From CAVXZE01 sp964615365 (GTDB lineage Bacteria; Myxococcota_A; UBA9160; UBA6930): a stretch of 64,000 nt of DNA. Made by a program: the position numbers and the translations under genes. The notes under the pieces were generated by a model. That model saw nothing but the letters and a program-made list of their open reading frames with translations. It had not been told where the DNA came from and searched no databases. Shown one piece after another: positions 16,248-24,563 of this stretch. Location: contig CAZTOU010000008.1 in assembly GCA_964615365.1 (NCBI GenBank), positions 1 through 64,000 on the forward strand, in the 5' to 3' direction. The first letter of the stretch is position 1; every line of letters starts with the position of its first letter.

Positions 16248-16260
16248 CCACCTCCCGAGC

Positions 16261-16325
16261 GGGGACGTTCCTTGCGTTCTTGCGCTTTGGTTCCTCCAAG
16301 ACGCAAGAACGCAAGGAACGTCCCC
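16261..16325. repeat. 24-base perfect inverted repeat between convergent genes
   Basis: Arms 16261-16284 and 16302-16325 are perfectly complementary (starting GGGGACGTTCCTTGCG), with a 17-base loop that can itself form a 4-base TTGG/CCAA stem. It lies centrally between the stops at 16247 and 16333. A bidirectional terminator or a REP/MITE-like palindromic element both fit. The arm contains a near-duplicated CTTGCGTT/CTTGCG. Confidence 0.85.
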
Positions 16326-16332
16326 GGTAGCC

Positions 16333-17589
16333 TCAGAGGCTGGGAGGGAACCCGGAGAGGATCTCTGCCCGCAGGGCCGCGTCGATGTCTTCGGTGTCCA
16401 TCCCGACCGCCTCCAGGAGGGCCTCGTCGTCCGCCCAGCCCTCACCGAGCCGGGCCAGCAGGCGGGCGCGGCCGGGGCGATCGGTGTGGGCCTCCACCCA
16501 GATTGCGGCAGCCGTCGAGACCAGGTACGCGAGGCGCGCCTGCTCGTCGCTGAGACCCGCGAAGCTGGGTGCGATGCGACGCAGCGGAATCCATTCGCCG
16601 GTCTCGATGGCGCTCCGCAGGCGGATCCGCTCCCCGCGACTGAGCGGCAGCACCCGCTTGGAGGTCCGCTCGGAGAGCTCCGCCATCCCCTCGTTCAGCC
16701 AGAAGGGCCGGTCGCCAGCGGTCCGCTCGCGAAACAGCGCATGGGTGTACTCGTGAAACAGCAGGTTGCGGAGCTCGCCGGCCGGATGAGCGGCGGAGAC
16801 CACGTGGATCCGCCCGTCGAAGAAGCCGACGGTCTGGAAGGAGAAGCGGTAGCTGTGGGCGCGGAGATAGGCGGCTCTCCCGTACAGGACGACGCCGGTG
16901 GGCTCCTCCGGGAAGACGCCCAGCCGGCGGCCGATCGCGACCCGGGCATCCTCCAGGTAGCGCAGCACGGTGCGCGTGAAGTCGGGTGAGCTGGCCCGCA
17001 GCAGCGCCTCGTCGTAGCGAACGCGGAAGAACTCGTTCTCCTGGTCGATGAGGCGGAGCTTTCCGGCTTCGGGCGCCTCCAGGAGCCGGCGCTCGTCTTC
17101 GAGACGCGCCAGGCGCTTTCGCGCCGAGGCGCGCAAAGCCTCGTGCTCCTCGCCGGCCACCGACAGGAAGCTCCGCAGGTGCTGCTCCGCCGCGTCGAGA
17201 TGCCCGCGCCGCCCCTCGAGCAGCGCCAGGTACCAGTGCGCCTCGGGCTGATTCGGGGTTCGCTCCAGCACGCCGTGCAGCGTCGCCGTGGCCCGCGCGG
17301 TCTCGCCGCGGCGGAGATCGTCCACCGCGCCGCGCAGCCGACGCAGGACCCGATCCTCCTCGCTGTTCGACGAGCCTCGGGGGGTGACCAGGGGCGGGCC
17401 GCGGACGCCATCATCCCAGATCGCGCGAAGCTCCTCGATCCGCTCGACCGCAGCGTCGCGTCGCTCCGGGGGAATCCTCTCGGGATCGTCGGTGACGTGG
17501 GTGGTGCCGTCCGCGTCCACCCAGACGTGGAGGTCAGCCCCCGCGCGGAGGGGAGAGAGCAGAAGCGCGATGAGTAGGAGAACCCACAT
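16333..17589 (-). CDS. DUF4124-TPR-peptidase MA family secreted protein
   Basis: The 418-residue protein has a signal peptide (LLLIALLLSPLRAGA), an N-terminal DUF4124 domain (DLHVWVDADGTTHVTDDPERIP), TPR-like helices (residues about 90-160) and a C-terminal gluzincin domain with HEYTH (residues about 280-285) and a third-ligand segment LNEGMAE. Peptidase MA-like proteins are predicted zinc proteases of the periplasm. Active-site residues are intact. Target unknown. Confidence 0.85.
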   Translation of the reverse strand: MWVLLLIALLLSPLRAGADLHVWVDADGTTHVTDDPERIPPERRDAAVERIEELRAIWDDGVRGPPLVTPRGSSNSEEDRVLRRLRGAVDDLRRGETARATATLHGVLERTPNQPEAHWYLALLEGRRGHLDAAEQHLRSFLSVAGEEHEALRASARKRLARLEDERRLLEAPEAGKLRLIDQENEFFRVRYDEALLRASSPDFTRTVLRYLEDARVAIGRRLGVFPEEPTGVVLYGRAAYLRAHSYRFSFQTVGFFDGRIHVVSAAHPAGELRNLLFHEYTHALFRERTAGDRPFWLNEGMAELSERTSKRVLPLSRGERIRLRSAIETGEWIPLRRIAPSFAGLSDEQARLAYLVSTAAAIWVEAHTDRPGRARLLARLGEGWADDEALLEAVGMDTEDIDAALRAEILSGFPPSL

Positions 17590-17613
17590 CAGGAAACACC
17601 CATCGTCCCGGTC

Positions 17614-18207
17614 TCAGCGCTTCTTGACGGCCTGCGCGACCAGATGGCCCAGCTCGGGCAGGATCAGCTTCTCCATGGCCAGCCGCACCGCTCCCCGGGA
17701 GCCCGGTACGGCGAAGACCACCCGACCCCCTCGAAGCCCCGCCAGGCTCCGCGAGAGGAGTGCTGCGGATCCGATCTCCTGGTAGGAGAGCGCGCGGTAC
17801 AGCTCTCCGAAGCCCGGAATCGTCCGGTCGAGGAGGGGCTCGATCGCCTCCGGCGTCACGTCCCGCGGAGCCACCCCGGTCCCCCCCGTCGCGATCACCG
17901 CGCGCACGTCCGGGAGGGAGGTCGCCCGCTCGACGGCCGCGGCGATCTCGGCGGGCTCGTCCTTCACGATCACCCGAGAAGCCACCGAGTGCCCGGCCGC
18001 CTCCAGCAGCTCCACGATCAGCGCTCCGCCAGCGTCGTCCTCGAACGTCCGGGTGTCGCTCACGGTGACCACCGCCGCCGCAACGGAACGGGGCGCCTCA
18101 CCACGATGCTCCTCGATGCTGGCCGACTCGTGCGCGCGCGAGGGCACCGAGGGCCGCTCTGGAGCCGCGAGGTGAGGGTTCCGGTGCCGGGCGCCGCCGC
18201 GACTCAC
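17614..18207 (-). CDS. moaB: Molybdopterin adenylyltransferase MoaB/Mog family
   Basis: Adenylylates molybdopterin before metal insertion. The 197-residue protein has AAAVVTVSDTRTFEDDAGG, the nucleotide-binding ATGGTGVAPRDVTPEAI and FAVPGSRGAVRLAMEKLILPELGHL, all standard. The start is GTG 18207, which overlaps the moaD-E stop as GTGA and adds a non-conserved 60-residue lead. An internal GTG at 18147 would also keep the whole domain. Confidence 0.92.
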   Translation of the reverse strand: MSRGGARHRNPHLAAPERPSVPSRAHESASIEEHRGEAPRSVAAAVVTVSDTRTFEDDAGGALIVELLEAAGHSVASRVIVKDEPAEIAAAVERATSLPDVRAVIATGGTGVAPRDVTPEAIEPLLDRTIPGFGELYRALSYQEIGSAALLSRSLAGLRGGRVVFAVPGSRGAVRLAMEKLILPELGHLVAQAVKKR

Positions 18208-18863
18208 GCGTGGTCCTCCACCCAGTACTCCCCGTCGGTCGTCACCTCCTTCTTCCAAATGGGGACCCGCTCCTTCAGCGTGTCGATGGTGAAGCGAGCG
18301 GCGGCGAAGGCGTCGCCGCGGTGGGGCGCGGCGGCCGCGACGACCACGGCGATCTCTCCCACCTCCAGGCGCCCGCGGCGGTGGGCCACGGCGACCCGGG
18401 TCCCGGGCCAGCGCTGGGCCGCTTCCTGGGTGATCCGCTCCATCTCCCGCTCCGCCATCTCCGGGTAGGCCTCGTACTCCAGGTGTCGGATCGAGTGCCC
18501 CCGCGAGGTATCTCGCACGGTCCCGATGAAGCTGACGACCCCGCCGGTATCCGGCCCGGTCACACGGTCGATCACCGATCCGACATCCAGAGCCTCCGTG
18601 GAGAGGACCTGTCGCCCCGAGCCGCCGGAGACGGGGGGCAGGAACGCCACCTCGTCCCCCTCGGCCAGCGCAGCGTCTCCGCTCTTGATCTCGTAGTTGA
18701 CCGAGATGCGCAGCCGATCCGCCATCTCCTCGAAGCTGGGGTGGTCACGCGCCAGCAGGAGCCGGAGATCGGTGACGGTCGAACCCTCGGGGAGCGAAAC
18801 GGCGAGCTCCTTGGCGCCGGCCGCCTCCCGGATCGACCCGAAGAGCTTCACGGTGACCTGCAT
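18204..18863 (-). CDS. moaDE: MoaD-MoaE fusion, molybdopterin synthase
   Basis: Residues 1-about 80 are MoaD (VTVKLFGSIREAAGAKEL ... GDEVAFLPPVSGG), ending in the Gly-Gly that becomes the thiocarboxylate, followed with no gap by MoaE (VVSFIGTVRD, HLEYEAYPEMAEREM, VAVAHRRGRLEVGE, VPIWKKEVTTDGEYW with the catalytic lysines). The two halves of molybdopterin synthase are therefore made as one 219-residue chain, like mycobacterial MoaX. Proteolysis after the GG is needed for sulphur transfer in that family. Start ATG 18863, or GTG 18866 next to it. Confidence 0.9.
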   Translation of the reverse strand: MQVTVKLFGSIREAAGAKELAVSLPEGSTVTDLRLLLARDHPSFEEMADRLRISVNYEIKSGDAALAEGDEVAFLPPVSGGSGRQVLSTEALDVGSVIDRVTGPDTGGVVSFIGTVRDTSRGHSIRHLEYEAYPEMAEREMERITQEAAQRWPGTRVAVAHRRGRLEVGEIAVVVAAAAPHRGDAFAAARFTIDTLKERVPIWKKEVTTDGEYWVEDHA

Positions 18864-18939
18864 CACCTGAAGGCTAACTCGGCGGGTACGCCGCGGCGAG
18901 AGCGTTCAGTCGAGCCGCCGAACGACCGAATGAGAGCCC

Positions 18940-19203
18940 ATGGCAACCTCCCGTACCAACGCCCTTCGCGACCGCGTGGAAATCGCCCTGGATGGCCTGC
19001 GGCCCGGGCTGATCGCCGATGGGGGCAACGTGGAGCTGGTCGACGTGGCGGAAGACGGAACGGTCTGCCTGGTCCTCCAAGGCGCCTGTGCCACCTGCCC
19101 GGCTCAGAGCGCGACGATTCGCTTCGGCGTGGAGGCGGCCCTCCGGGCACAGATCCCGGAGATCACCGCGGTGGTCGCCGCTCAGGCGGCCGAAGCACGT
19201 TGA
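18940..19203 (+). CDS. NifU C-terminal-domain protein (Fe-S cluster scaffold)
   Basis: An 87-residue stand-alone NifU/Nfu domain. It has LRPGLIADGGNVELVDV and the cluster-binding CATCP in VLQGACATCPAQSATIRFGVEAALR. Such proteins carry [4Fe-4S] clusters to target enzymes. Transcribed away from the moaDE gene; no close partner here besides the IscS-like gene further on. Confidence 0.92.
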   Translation: MATSRTNALRDRVEIALDGLRPGLIADGGNVELVDVAEDGTVCLVLQGACATCPAQSATIRFGVEAALRAQIPEITAVVAAQAAEAR

Positions 19204-19229
19204 CCTGAGTTTCCTGACGCGATTAGACT
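19200..19229 (+). promoter_or_regulatory. Probable promoter of the lysine-rich protein gene
   Basis: TTGACC (19200-19205, overlapping the NifU stop TGA) is followed after 18 bases by TAGACT (19224-19229). The leader to the ATG at 19258 is about 25 bases and contains GGGAGG, so unlike the leaderless cases this gene has a normal ribosome site. Confidence 0.5.
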
Positions 19230-19257
19230 GCGGCGGAGAATCCGGGAGGGATACGCC

Positions 19258-19812
19258 ATGGCCGCAGGCAGGAAGAAGGCGACGCGCAAGAAGACCACCC
19301 GCAAGAAGGCGGCGCGAAAGAAGACCGCCCGGAAGAAGACCACTCGCAAGAAGGCGGCGCCCAAGAAGACGGCGCGAAAGAAGGCCACCGCGAAGAAGGC
19401 GGCGCCCAAGAAGACAGCGCGGGCGAAGACATCAAGGCGCAAGGAGGTGGCGGCGCCTGCACCGTCGGTGCCCGGTGACGGCGGTCCGTCCGCCGAGAGC
19501 GCCGCGCCCGCGGCGACGAGCGTGCAGGATCCGGAGAGCGTGAAGATCGCAGCGAGCACTCCGACCCGGATCGGGGTCGTCACCCACTACTTCGGAAGGG
19601 CGGGGGCCGGGGCGATCTGCGTGGAGTGCGGCGAGCTGCGCGTCGGCGACGTGATCCACATACGCGGACACACGACGGACTTCTACGAGCGGGTGCAGCG
19701 GATGGAGATCGACCACGTCCTAGTGGAGGTCGCCACCCCCGGTCAGTCGGTCGGGGTCGAGATCAGCCAGCGGGTTCGAGAGCACGACGAGGTGTTCCGG
19801 ATCTCCGGCTGA
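19258..19812 (+). CDS. Histone H1-like lysine-rich tail fused to an EF-Tu domain-2-like barrel
   Basis: Residues 1-about 62 consist of repeated KKA/KKT/ARKK units rich in Lys, Arg and Ala, like bacterial H1-like or HctB tails. After a linker (about 63-98), the rest forms a domain like translation elongation factor domain 2 (RIGVVTHYFGRAGAGAICVECGELRVGDVIHIRGHT ... EVATPGQSVGVEISQRVREHDEVFRI). There is no G domain. The tail could bind nucleic acid or acidic surfaces, the barrel could bind RNA or protein. The joint function is not known. Confidence 0.8.
   Translation: MAAGRKKATRKKTTRKKAARKKTARKKTTRKKAAPKKTARKKATAKKAAPKKTARAKTSRRKEVAAPAPSVPGDGGPSAESAAPAATSVQDPESVKIAASTPTRIGVVTHYFGRAGAGAICVECGELRVGDVIHIRGHTTDFYERVQRMEIDHVLVEVATPGQSVGVEISQRVREHDEVFRISG
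19271..19440 (+). repeat. Imperfect coding repeats in the lysine-rich tail
   Basis: The stretch is a run of imperfect 9-18-base units built on AAGAAG, GCG and CGC codons. It encodes the KKA/KKT/ARKK motifs. Repeat copy number is a likely site of length variation between strains and of assembly collapse. Confidence 0.6.
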
Positions 19813-19839
19813 GCCTCGCCGTCCTCCGTCCCCGGGCTC

Positions 19840-20310
19840 CTAGCTCTCCGAATCTTCCTTCGGCGGGGAAGGAGCACCGCCCTTGACCGCCTTGAGCGGG
19901 GAGCCGCTCTTCTTCAGGGAGTCGGGAAGAGGCATCGATACCACGCCGTTGAGCGCGGCTCCCTCCTCGATCATCAGCGAGGGCGTCTCGAGGTTGCCCT
20001 GCACCCGGGCGGTCTTGTGGAGCACCACCTTGGTCCCGGCCTCCACGTCGCCGGACACGGAACCGCTGATGATCACCGTCTTGGAGCGGATGTTCGCCTG
20101 GATCTCACCGGTCTCGCCGATGATCAGGGTGTTCTCGCTGGTGATCTCGCCGGTAAAGTGACCGTCGATCCGGACCGTATCCTTGAAGGAGAGCTTCCCT
20201 TCAAAAGATGACCCCTGATCGATGAATGCCGTCAGACCTCCCGTCGGCGCCTGCGACGGTGTAATCGGCTTCGACACCACTTCTTCAATTCGCTCTCGGC
20301 CAAACGCCAT
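19840..20310 (-). CDS. bacM: Bactofilin-family cytoskeletal protein
   Basis: Bactofilins polymerise without nucleotide into filaments that organise cell shape, stalks or chromosome partitioning. The 156-residue protein has the family core (LTAFIDQGSSFEGKLSFKDTVRIDGHFTGEI, LIIGETGEIQANIRSKTVIISGSVSGDVEAG, VVLHKTARVQGNLETPSLMIEEGAALNG) and Pro/Lys-rich ends. GGAGGAG lies 7 bases upstream of the ATG. Symbol assigned by analogy with myxococcal BacM. Confidence 0.92.
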   Translation of the reverse strand: MAFGRERIEEVVSKPITPSQAPTGGLTAFIDQGSSFEGKLSFKDTVRIDGHFTGEITSENTLIIGETGEIQANIRSKTVIISGSVSGDVEAGTKVVLHKTARVQGNLETPSLMIEEGAALNGVVSMPLPDSLKKSGSPLKAVKGGAPSPPKEDSES

Positions 20311-20486
20311 AGATGCTCTCCTCCAAAGCTCTCACCCAACGCGGTTCGGTCCGACCGCGGGAAACTTGAGAGGTCTCTGTCACGAACTCGCCCCCCCCGA
20401 GGGAAAGTTCGAAAAACCGCGACCGCTCGCGGGGATTGGGCGACTGCATGCGCGGCGCTGGGGATCACCGCTAGACTCGCGGCCCC

Positions 20487-21386
20487 ATGAGCCCCTGTAC
20501 GTCGGAGCCCCGCCTGCCGCTGCTGCGAAGCCTCGCGACGGGGCGAATCCACTCCGCCTATCTGCTCTCAGGCCCCGGCGAGAAGCCTCGGGAGACGGCT
20601 CTCTGGCTCGCCCGAGCGCTGGTCTGCCAGCGGGGCGAGGCCGGCCCCTGCGGCGAGTGCCGGTCCTGCCGACTCTCGCAGCGGGGGGAGGAGATCCCGC
20701 TCGACGGATCCGGCAAGAAGGGCCCCCTGCTCCGCCACGTGGGCGACCACCCGGACCTGCTGTGGGTGGAGCGGGGCCAAGACGACACCCGCGTGCGCAT
20801 CGGGCAGATCCGGGCCCTCCAGGGAGCCTTCCGGCTCCGCGGCAGCGAGGAGGGGCGCCGCGCCGCCGTGATCGCCGACGCCGAGTGGCTGAATCAGGAG
20901 GCCCAGAACGCGCTGCTCCGCCTGCTGGAGGAGCCGCCCCCCCGAACCAGCCTGGTGCTGGTGGCCACCAGCTCGGCGGGCCTTCTCGCCACGCTTCGCT
21001 CCCGCTGCCAGCGCGTGGCATTCCCCGCCGACGTCGGCCGCTCGCCGCTCGGGCCCGACGCTACCGACGAGGAACGAGCCCTGGTCTCCCGTCTGGACGA
21101 GCTTCCCCGCCAGGAGCTTCCCGACCTGCTCGACTGGGCCGAGTCCTACCGCGGCCCCCGAGCCATCACCGCCAGCGCGGTGGGCGAGCTCCTGGGGACG
21201 GCGTCGGCCTGGCTCCGGCACCGGGTCGCCGAGGCGGCCCTGGCCGGCCGGCGCGACCTGCGGCGCGAGCTCGACGCCTTCGACGCGCTCCTGGCCTGCC
21301 GCAAGTCCCTGGTCCAGCGCAACGCCAACCCCCAGATGGTGGCGGAGCGGGCGCTGCTCGCGCTCCGAGAGGCGAACATCCGATGA
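20487..21386 (+). CDS. holB: DNA polymerase III delta-prime subunit
   Basis: Part of the clamp loader. The 299-residue protein has the AAA-type N-domain (HSAYLLSGPGEKPRETALWLARAL), the zinc site CQRGEAGPCGECRSC, the sensor region AEWLNQEAQNALLRLLEEPP and the SRC motif (LRSRCQRV). The P-loop is weak (SGPGEKPRET), as normal for delta-prime. Start ATG 20487 lies 9 bases after a TAGACT box. The stop overlaps metG as ATGA. Confidence 0.88.
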   Translation: MSPCTSEPRLPLLRSLATGRIHSAYLLSGPGEKPRETALWLARALVCQRGEAGPCGECRSCRLSQRGEEIPLDGSGKKGPLLRHVGDHPDLLWVERGQDDTRVRIGQIRALQGAFRLRGSEEGRRAAVIADAEWLNQEAQNALLRLLEEPPPRTSLVLVATSSAGLLATLRSRCQRVAFPADVGRSPLGPDATDEERALVSRLDELPRQELPDLLDWAESYRGPRAITASAVGELLGTASAWLRHRVAEAALAGRRDLRRELDAFDALLACRKSLVQRNANPQMVAERALLALREANIR

Positions 21387-22945
21387 AGCGCTGCTTCAGC
21401 GTCACCACTCCGATCTACTACGTGAATGCCGAGCCCCACATCGGCCACACCTACACCACCATCGTCGTCGACACGCTGGCGCGTTATCACCGGATGGCGG
21501 GGGAGGAGACCTTCTTCCTGACCGGAACCGACGAGCACGGGGAGAAGGTGGCGGAGGTCGCCACGCAGCGCGGTGTCAGCCCTCGGGAGTTCACCGACGA
21601 GATCTCGGGCACCTTCCGCTCCACATGGGAAGAGCTCGGAATGAGCTTCGACCGCTTCATCCGCACCACCGACGACCATCACGTCCGCGTGGTCCAGGAG
21701 GTCCTCCAGGCCGTATACGACGCCGGCGAGATCGAGTTCCGCAAGTACGAGGGTCTCTACTGCGTCGGGTGCGAGCGCTTCCTCACCGAGCGCGACATGG
21801 TGGACGGCCTCTGCCGGGATCACGAACGGCTGCCGGAGCGGCGCTCCGAGTCGAACTACTTCTTCAAGATGAGCCGCCACTTCGACTGGTGGATGGAGCA
21901 GCTCCAGCAGCAGCCCGACCTGATCCGCCCCGAGCGCTACCGGAACGAGGTCCTGGCCATGCTGCGCGGGGAGAGCGGGCTCGAGGACCTCTGCATCTCG
22001 CGGCCGAAGTCGCGACTCGAATGGGGCATCGAGCTCCCCTTCGACGAGAACTACGTCTGCTACGTGTGGTTCGACGCGCTGATCAACTACATCTCGGGCC
22101 TCGGGTATCCCGACGATCCGGCCTTCCCGGAGCGCTGGGGCGCCGTCGAGCACGTGGTGGCGAAGGACATCCTGAAGCCGCACGGCGTCTTCTGGCCCAC
22201 CATGCTGCGGGCGGCGGGCTTCCCGCTCTTCCAGCGTCTCCACGTCCACGGCTACTGGAACGTGGACGAGCGCAAGGTCTCGAAGACCCTCGGGAACATG
22301 ATCTCACCGCTCCTGATGAGAGACCGCTACGGCTTCGAGCCATTCCGCTACTTCCTGCTCCGCGACATGACCTTCGGCCTCGATGCGAACTTCACCGAGA
22401 AGGCCCTGGTCAAACGGATCAACGCCGACCTCGCCAACAACCTGGGGAACCTGGTCAGCCGCACGCTCAACATGACCGCGAGGTTCTGCGACGGGCGGGT
22501 GCCCAAGCCGGGAGCCAGCGGCGACCTGGAGACCGGTGTCGAGGCCACCGCCTCCGGGGCCGCCGACGCCGTGGACGAATTCGTGCGACGGCTCGAGTTC
22601 CACCGCGCCCTGGAGACGATCTTCGCGGTGGTGGACGCGACCAACCGCTACCTGGACGCGCGTGCCCCCTGGAAGGCGGCCAAGGATCCCGGCCGCGAGG
22701 AAGAGGTACGGACCACCCTCTTCACCTGCTGCCAGGCGCTGCGCTCCATCGCGCTCTTGCTGGGGGCCTTCATCCCCGACGCGTCCCGGACCATCCTTGA
22801 GCGGCTCGGGCTGCCCGACGCCGCCCTGCGCGCGCGGCTCCCGGAGGACGCCCGCAGCTGGAATGCCCCGGCGCCCGGCACGCCCACCACCCAGGGCCCG
22901 CCCCTCTTCCCTCGCGTCGAGCCCCTGGAGAACGAGAGCGACTGA
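21383..22945 (+). CDS. metG: Methionyl-tRNA synthetase
   Basis: Class I synthetase, 520 residues. HIGH motif in NAEPHIGHTYTT, KMSKS motif as ERKVSKTLGNM, and a zinc-knuckle-like segment CVGCERF with C..H further on (YCVGCERF ... LCRDHERL). No C-terminal tRNA-binding domain is fused, so it is the short form. ATG 21383 overlaps the holB stop (ATGA); the open frame upstream of it is a shadow of holB. Confidence 0.97.
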   Translation: MKRCFSVTTPIYYVNAEPHIGHTYTTIVVDTLARYHRMAGEETFFLTGTDEHGEKVAEVATQRGVSPREFTDEISGTFRSTWEELGMSFDRFIRTTDDHHVRVVQEVLQAVYDAGEIEFRKYEGLYCVGCERFLTERDMVDGLCRDHERLPERRSESNYFFKMSRHFDWWMEQLQQQPDLIRPERYRNEVLAMLRGESGLEDLCISRPKSRLEWGIELPFDENYVCYVWFDALINYISGLGYPDDPAFPERWGAVEHVVAKDILKPHGVFWPTMLRAAGFPLFQRLHVHGYWNVDERKVSKTLGNMISPLLMRDRYGFEPFRYFLLRDMTFGLDANFTEKALVKRINADLANNLGNLVSRTLNMTARFCDGRVPKPGASGDLETGVEATASGAADAVDEFVRRLEFHRALETIFAVVDATNRYLDARAPWKAAKDPGREEEVRTTLFTCCQALRSIALLLGAFIPDASRTILERLGLPDAALRARLPEDARSWNAPAPGTPTTQGPPLFPRVEPLENESD

Positions 22946-23730
22946 TGTGGATCGACAGCCATTGCCACATCACCGCGGACGTGTTCCGCGAGGATCGGGA
23001 CCCGATTCTGGAACGCGCCGCGGAGGCGGGAGTCGACACCGTGATCGCGATCGGTGCGGGCTACGGCCTGGATCACAACGAGCGGGCGGTGACCCTGGCC
23101 GCGGCGGATCCGAGGATCTTCGCCACGGTCGGCGTGCATCCCCACGAGGCCGATCAGCTGGACGACGAAGGGCGGAAGCGGCTTCTGCAGTGGATCGGTC
23201 GCCCGCGCGTGGTGGCGGTGGGCGAGTGCGGCCTCGACTACTACTACATGAACTCCCCTCGCGAGATCCAGCGCGAGGTCTTCGCCGAGCAGCTGGCTCT
23301 GGCCCGAGAGGCCGATCTCCCGGTGGTGATCCACGTCCGCGACCGCGGAGAGGACGCCTACCGGGATCTCCTGGCGATCTGGAAGAGAGAGGGAGGCGAC
23401 CGGCTGGCGGGGCTGCTCCACTGCTACAGCCACGATCTGCCCTTCGCCCTTCGCGCCGTGGATGCGGGCTTCCACCTCTCCTTCTCGGGAATCCTGACCT
23501 TCAAACGCGCCGGAGAGCTCCGAAAGGTGGCCGCCGCGCTTCCCGCTGACCGGCTGCTGGTGGAGACCGACTCTCCCCTGCTCGCCCCGGAAGGCTTCCG
23601 GGGCAAGCGGAACGAGCCCGCCCACGTGCGCCTCGTCGGCGAGGCTCTGGCCCGGGCCCGGGGTTGCTCGGCCAGTGAGATCGCCCGCGAGACGGCGGAG
23701 AACACCAGGCGCTTCTTTCGACTGTCCTAG
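22945..23730 (+). CDS. tatD: TatD-family metal-dependent DNase
   Basis: TatD proteins are metal-dependent exonucleases. The 261-residue TIM barrel opens MWIDSHCHIT (HxH metal ligands) and has GVHPHEADQL, AVGECGLDYYY, VIHVRDRGEDA, HCYSH and the C-terminal VETDSPLLAPEG, all expected. It shares one base with metG (TGATG). The holB-metG-tatD order is common in many bacteria. Confidence 0.93.
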   Translation: MWIDSHCHITADVFREDRDPILERAAEAGVDTVIAIGAGYGLDHNERAVTLAAADPRIFATVGVHPHEADQLDDEGRKRLLQWIGRPRVVAVGECGLDYYYMNSPREIQREVFAEQLALAREADLPVVIHVRDRGEDAYRDLLAIWKREGGDRLAGLLHCYSHDLPFALRAVDAGFHLSFSGILTFKRAGELRKVAAALPADRLLVETDSPLLAPEGFRGKRNEPAHVRLVGEALARARGCSASEIARETAENTRRFFRLS

Positions 23731-23771
23731 CCCGAACGATTCCCGAATCATCCGGGCTGGCGAGGAGATCC

Positions 23772-24563
23772 ATGGAGCCGGAGAAATCGGTGCTGGAACT
23801 CGCCGCGAGCCTCGCGCGCGCCGCCGGCGCCATCCAGCGGGAGCGTTACGCGACCGACTTCGAGATCCGCACCAAGAGCGCGGCGGTCGATCTGGTCACG
23901 GACGTGGACGAGACCTGCGAGGCGCTCATCGTGAGTGCCCTTCTGTCCGAGCGACCGGGGGATGCGATCCTCGCCGAGGAGGGAGGCGAGACGGACCGAG
24001 ATGGAGCGTCCTGGCGATGGATCATCGATCCGCTCGACGGCACCACCAACTACGCCCACGGCTATCCGCGCTTCTGTGTCTCGATCGGCGTCGAGTTCGA
24101 GGGCGTTCGCACCGTAGGCGTCGTCTACGATCCACTCATGGACGAGCTCTTCCACGCCGTCGGCGGACGGGGCGCCTACCTGAACGGAAGGCCGATCCGC
24201 GTCTCCGAGGAGACGGCCCTGGATCGCTCGCTCCTGGCCACGGGCTTCGCCTACGACCGGCGCAGAAGCGTGCGGGACAACCTGGACGAGTTCGCGGCCC
24301 TCCTCAAGGCTGCCCGGGCCCTGCGGCGGGACGGGAGCGCCGCTCTCGATCTCTGCTACGTGGCGGCCGGTCGGCTCGACGGGTACTGGGAGTTCAAGCT
24401 CGCGCCCTGGGACGTGGCGGCGGGCTACCTGATCGTCGAGGAGGCCGGCGGACGCTGCAGCGACGCGTCCGCCGGACCCGCGCCCGCCTCCGGAAGCGAG
24501 GTGGTGGCGAGCAATGGTCTCATCCACCAGGCTATGCTCGAGGTGCTCGGGACGGTCCGATGA
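23772..24563 (+). CDS. suhB: Inositol monophosphatase family protein (SuhB-like)
   Basis: A 263-residue lithium-sensitive phosphatase family member. It shows DLVTDVDETCE, the metal site WIIDPLDGTTNYAHGYPRF, and the C-terminal WDVAAGYLIVEEAGG, with all metal-binding acids present. Substrate could be inositol-1-phosphate, or the protein could act in rRNA antitermination as E. coli SuhB does. GAGGAG precedes the ATG. Overlaps the next gene (ATGA). Confidence 0.92.
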   Translation: MEPEKSVLELAASLARAAGAIQRERYATDFEIRTKSAAVDLVTDVDETCEALIVSALLSERPGDAILAEEGGETDRDGASWRWIIDPLDGTTNYAHGYPRFCVSIGVEFEGVRTVGVVYDPLMDELFHAVGGRGAYLNGRPIRVSEETALDRSLLATGFAYDRRRSVRDNLDEFAALLKAARALRRDGSAALDLCYVAAGRLDGYWEFKLAPWDVAAGYLIVEEAGGRCSDASAGPAPASGSEVVASNGLIHQAMLEVLGTVR

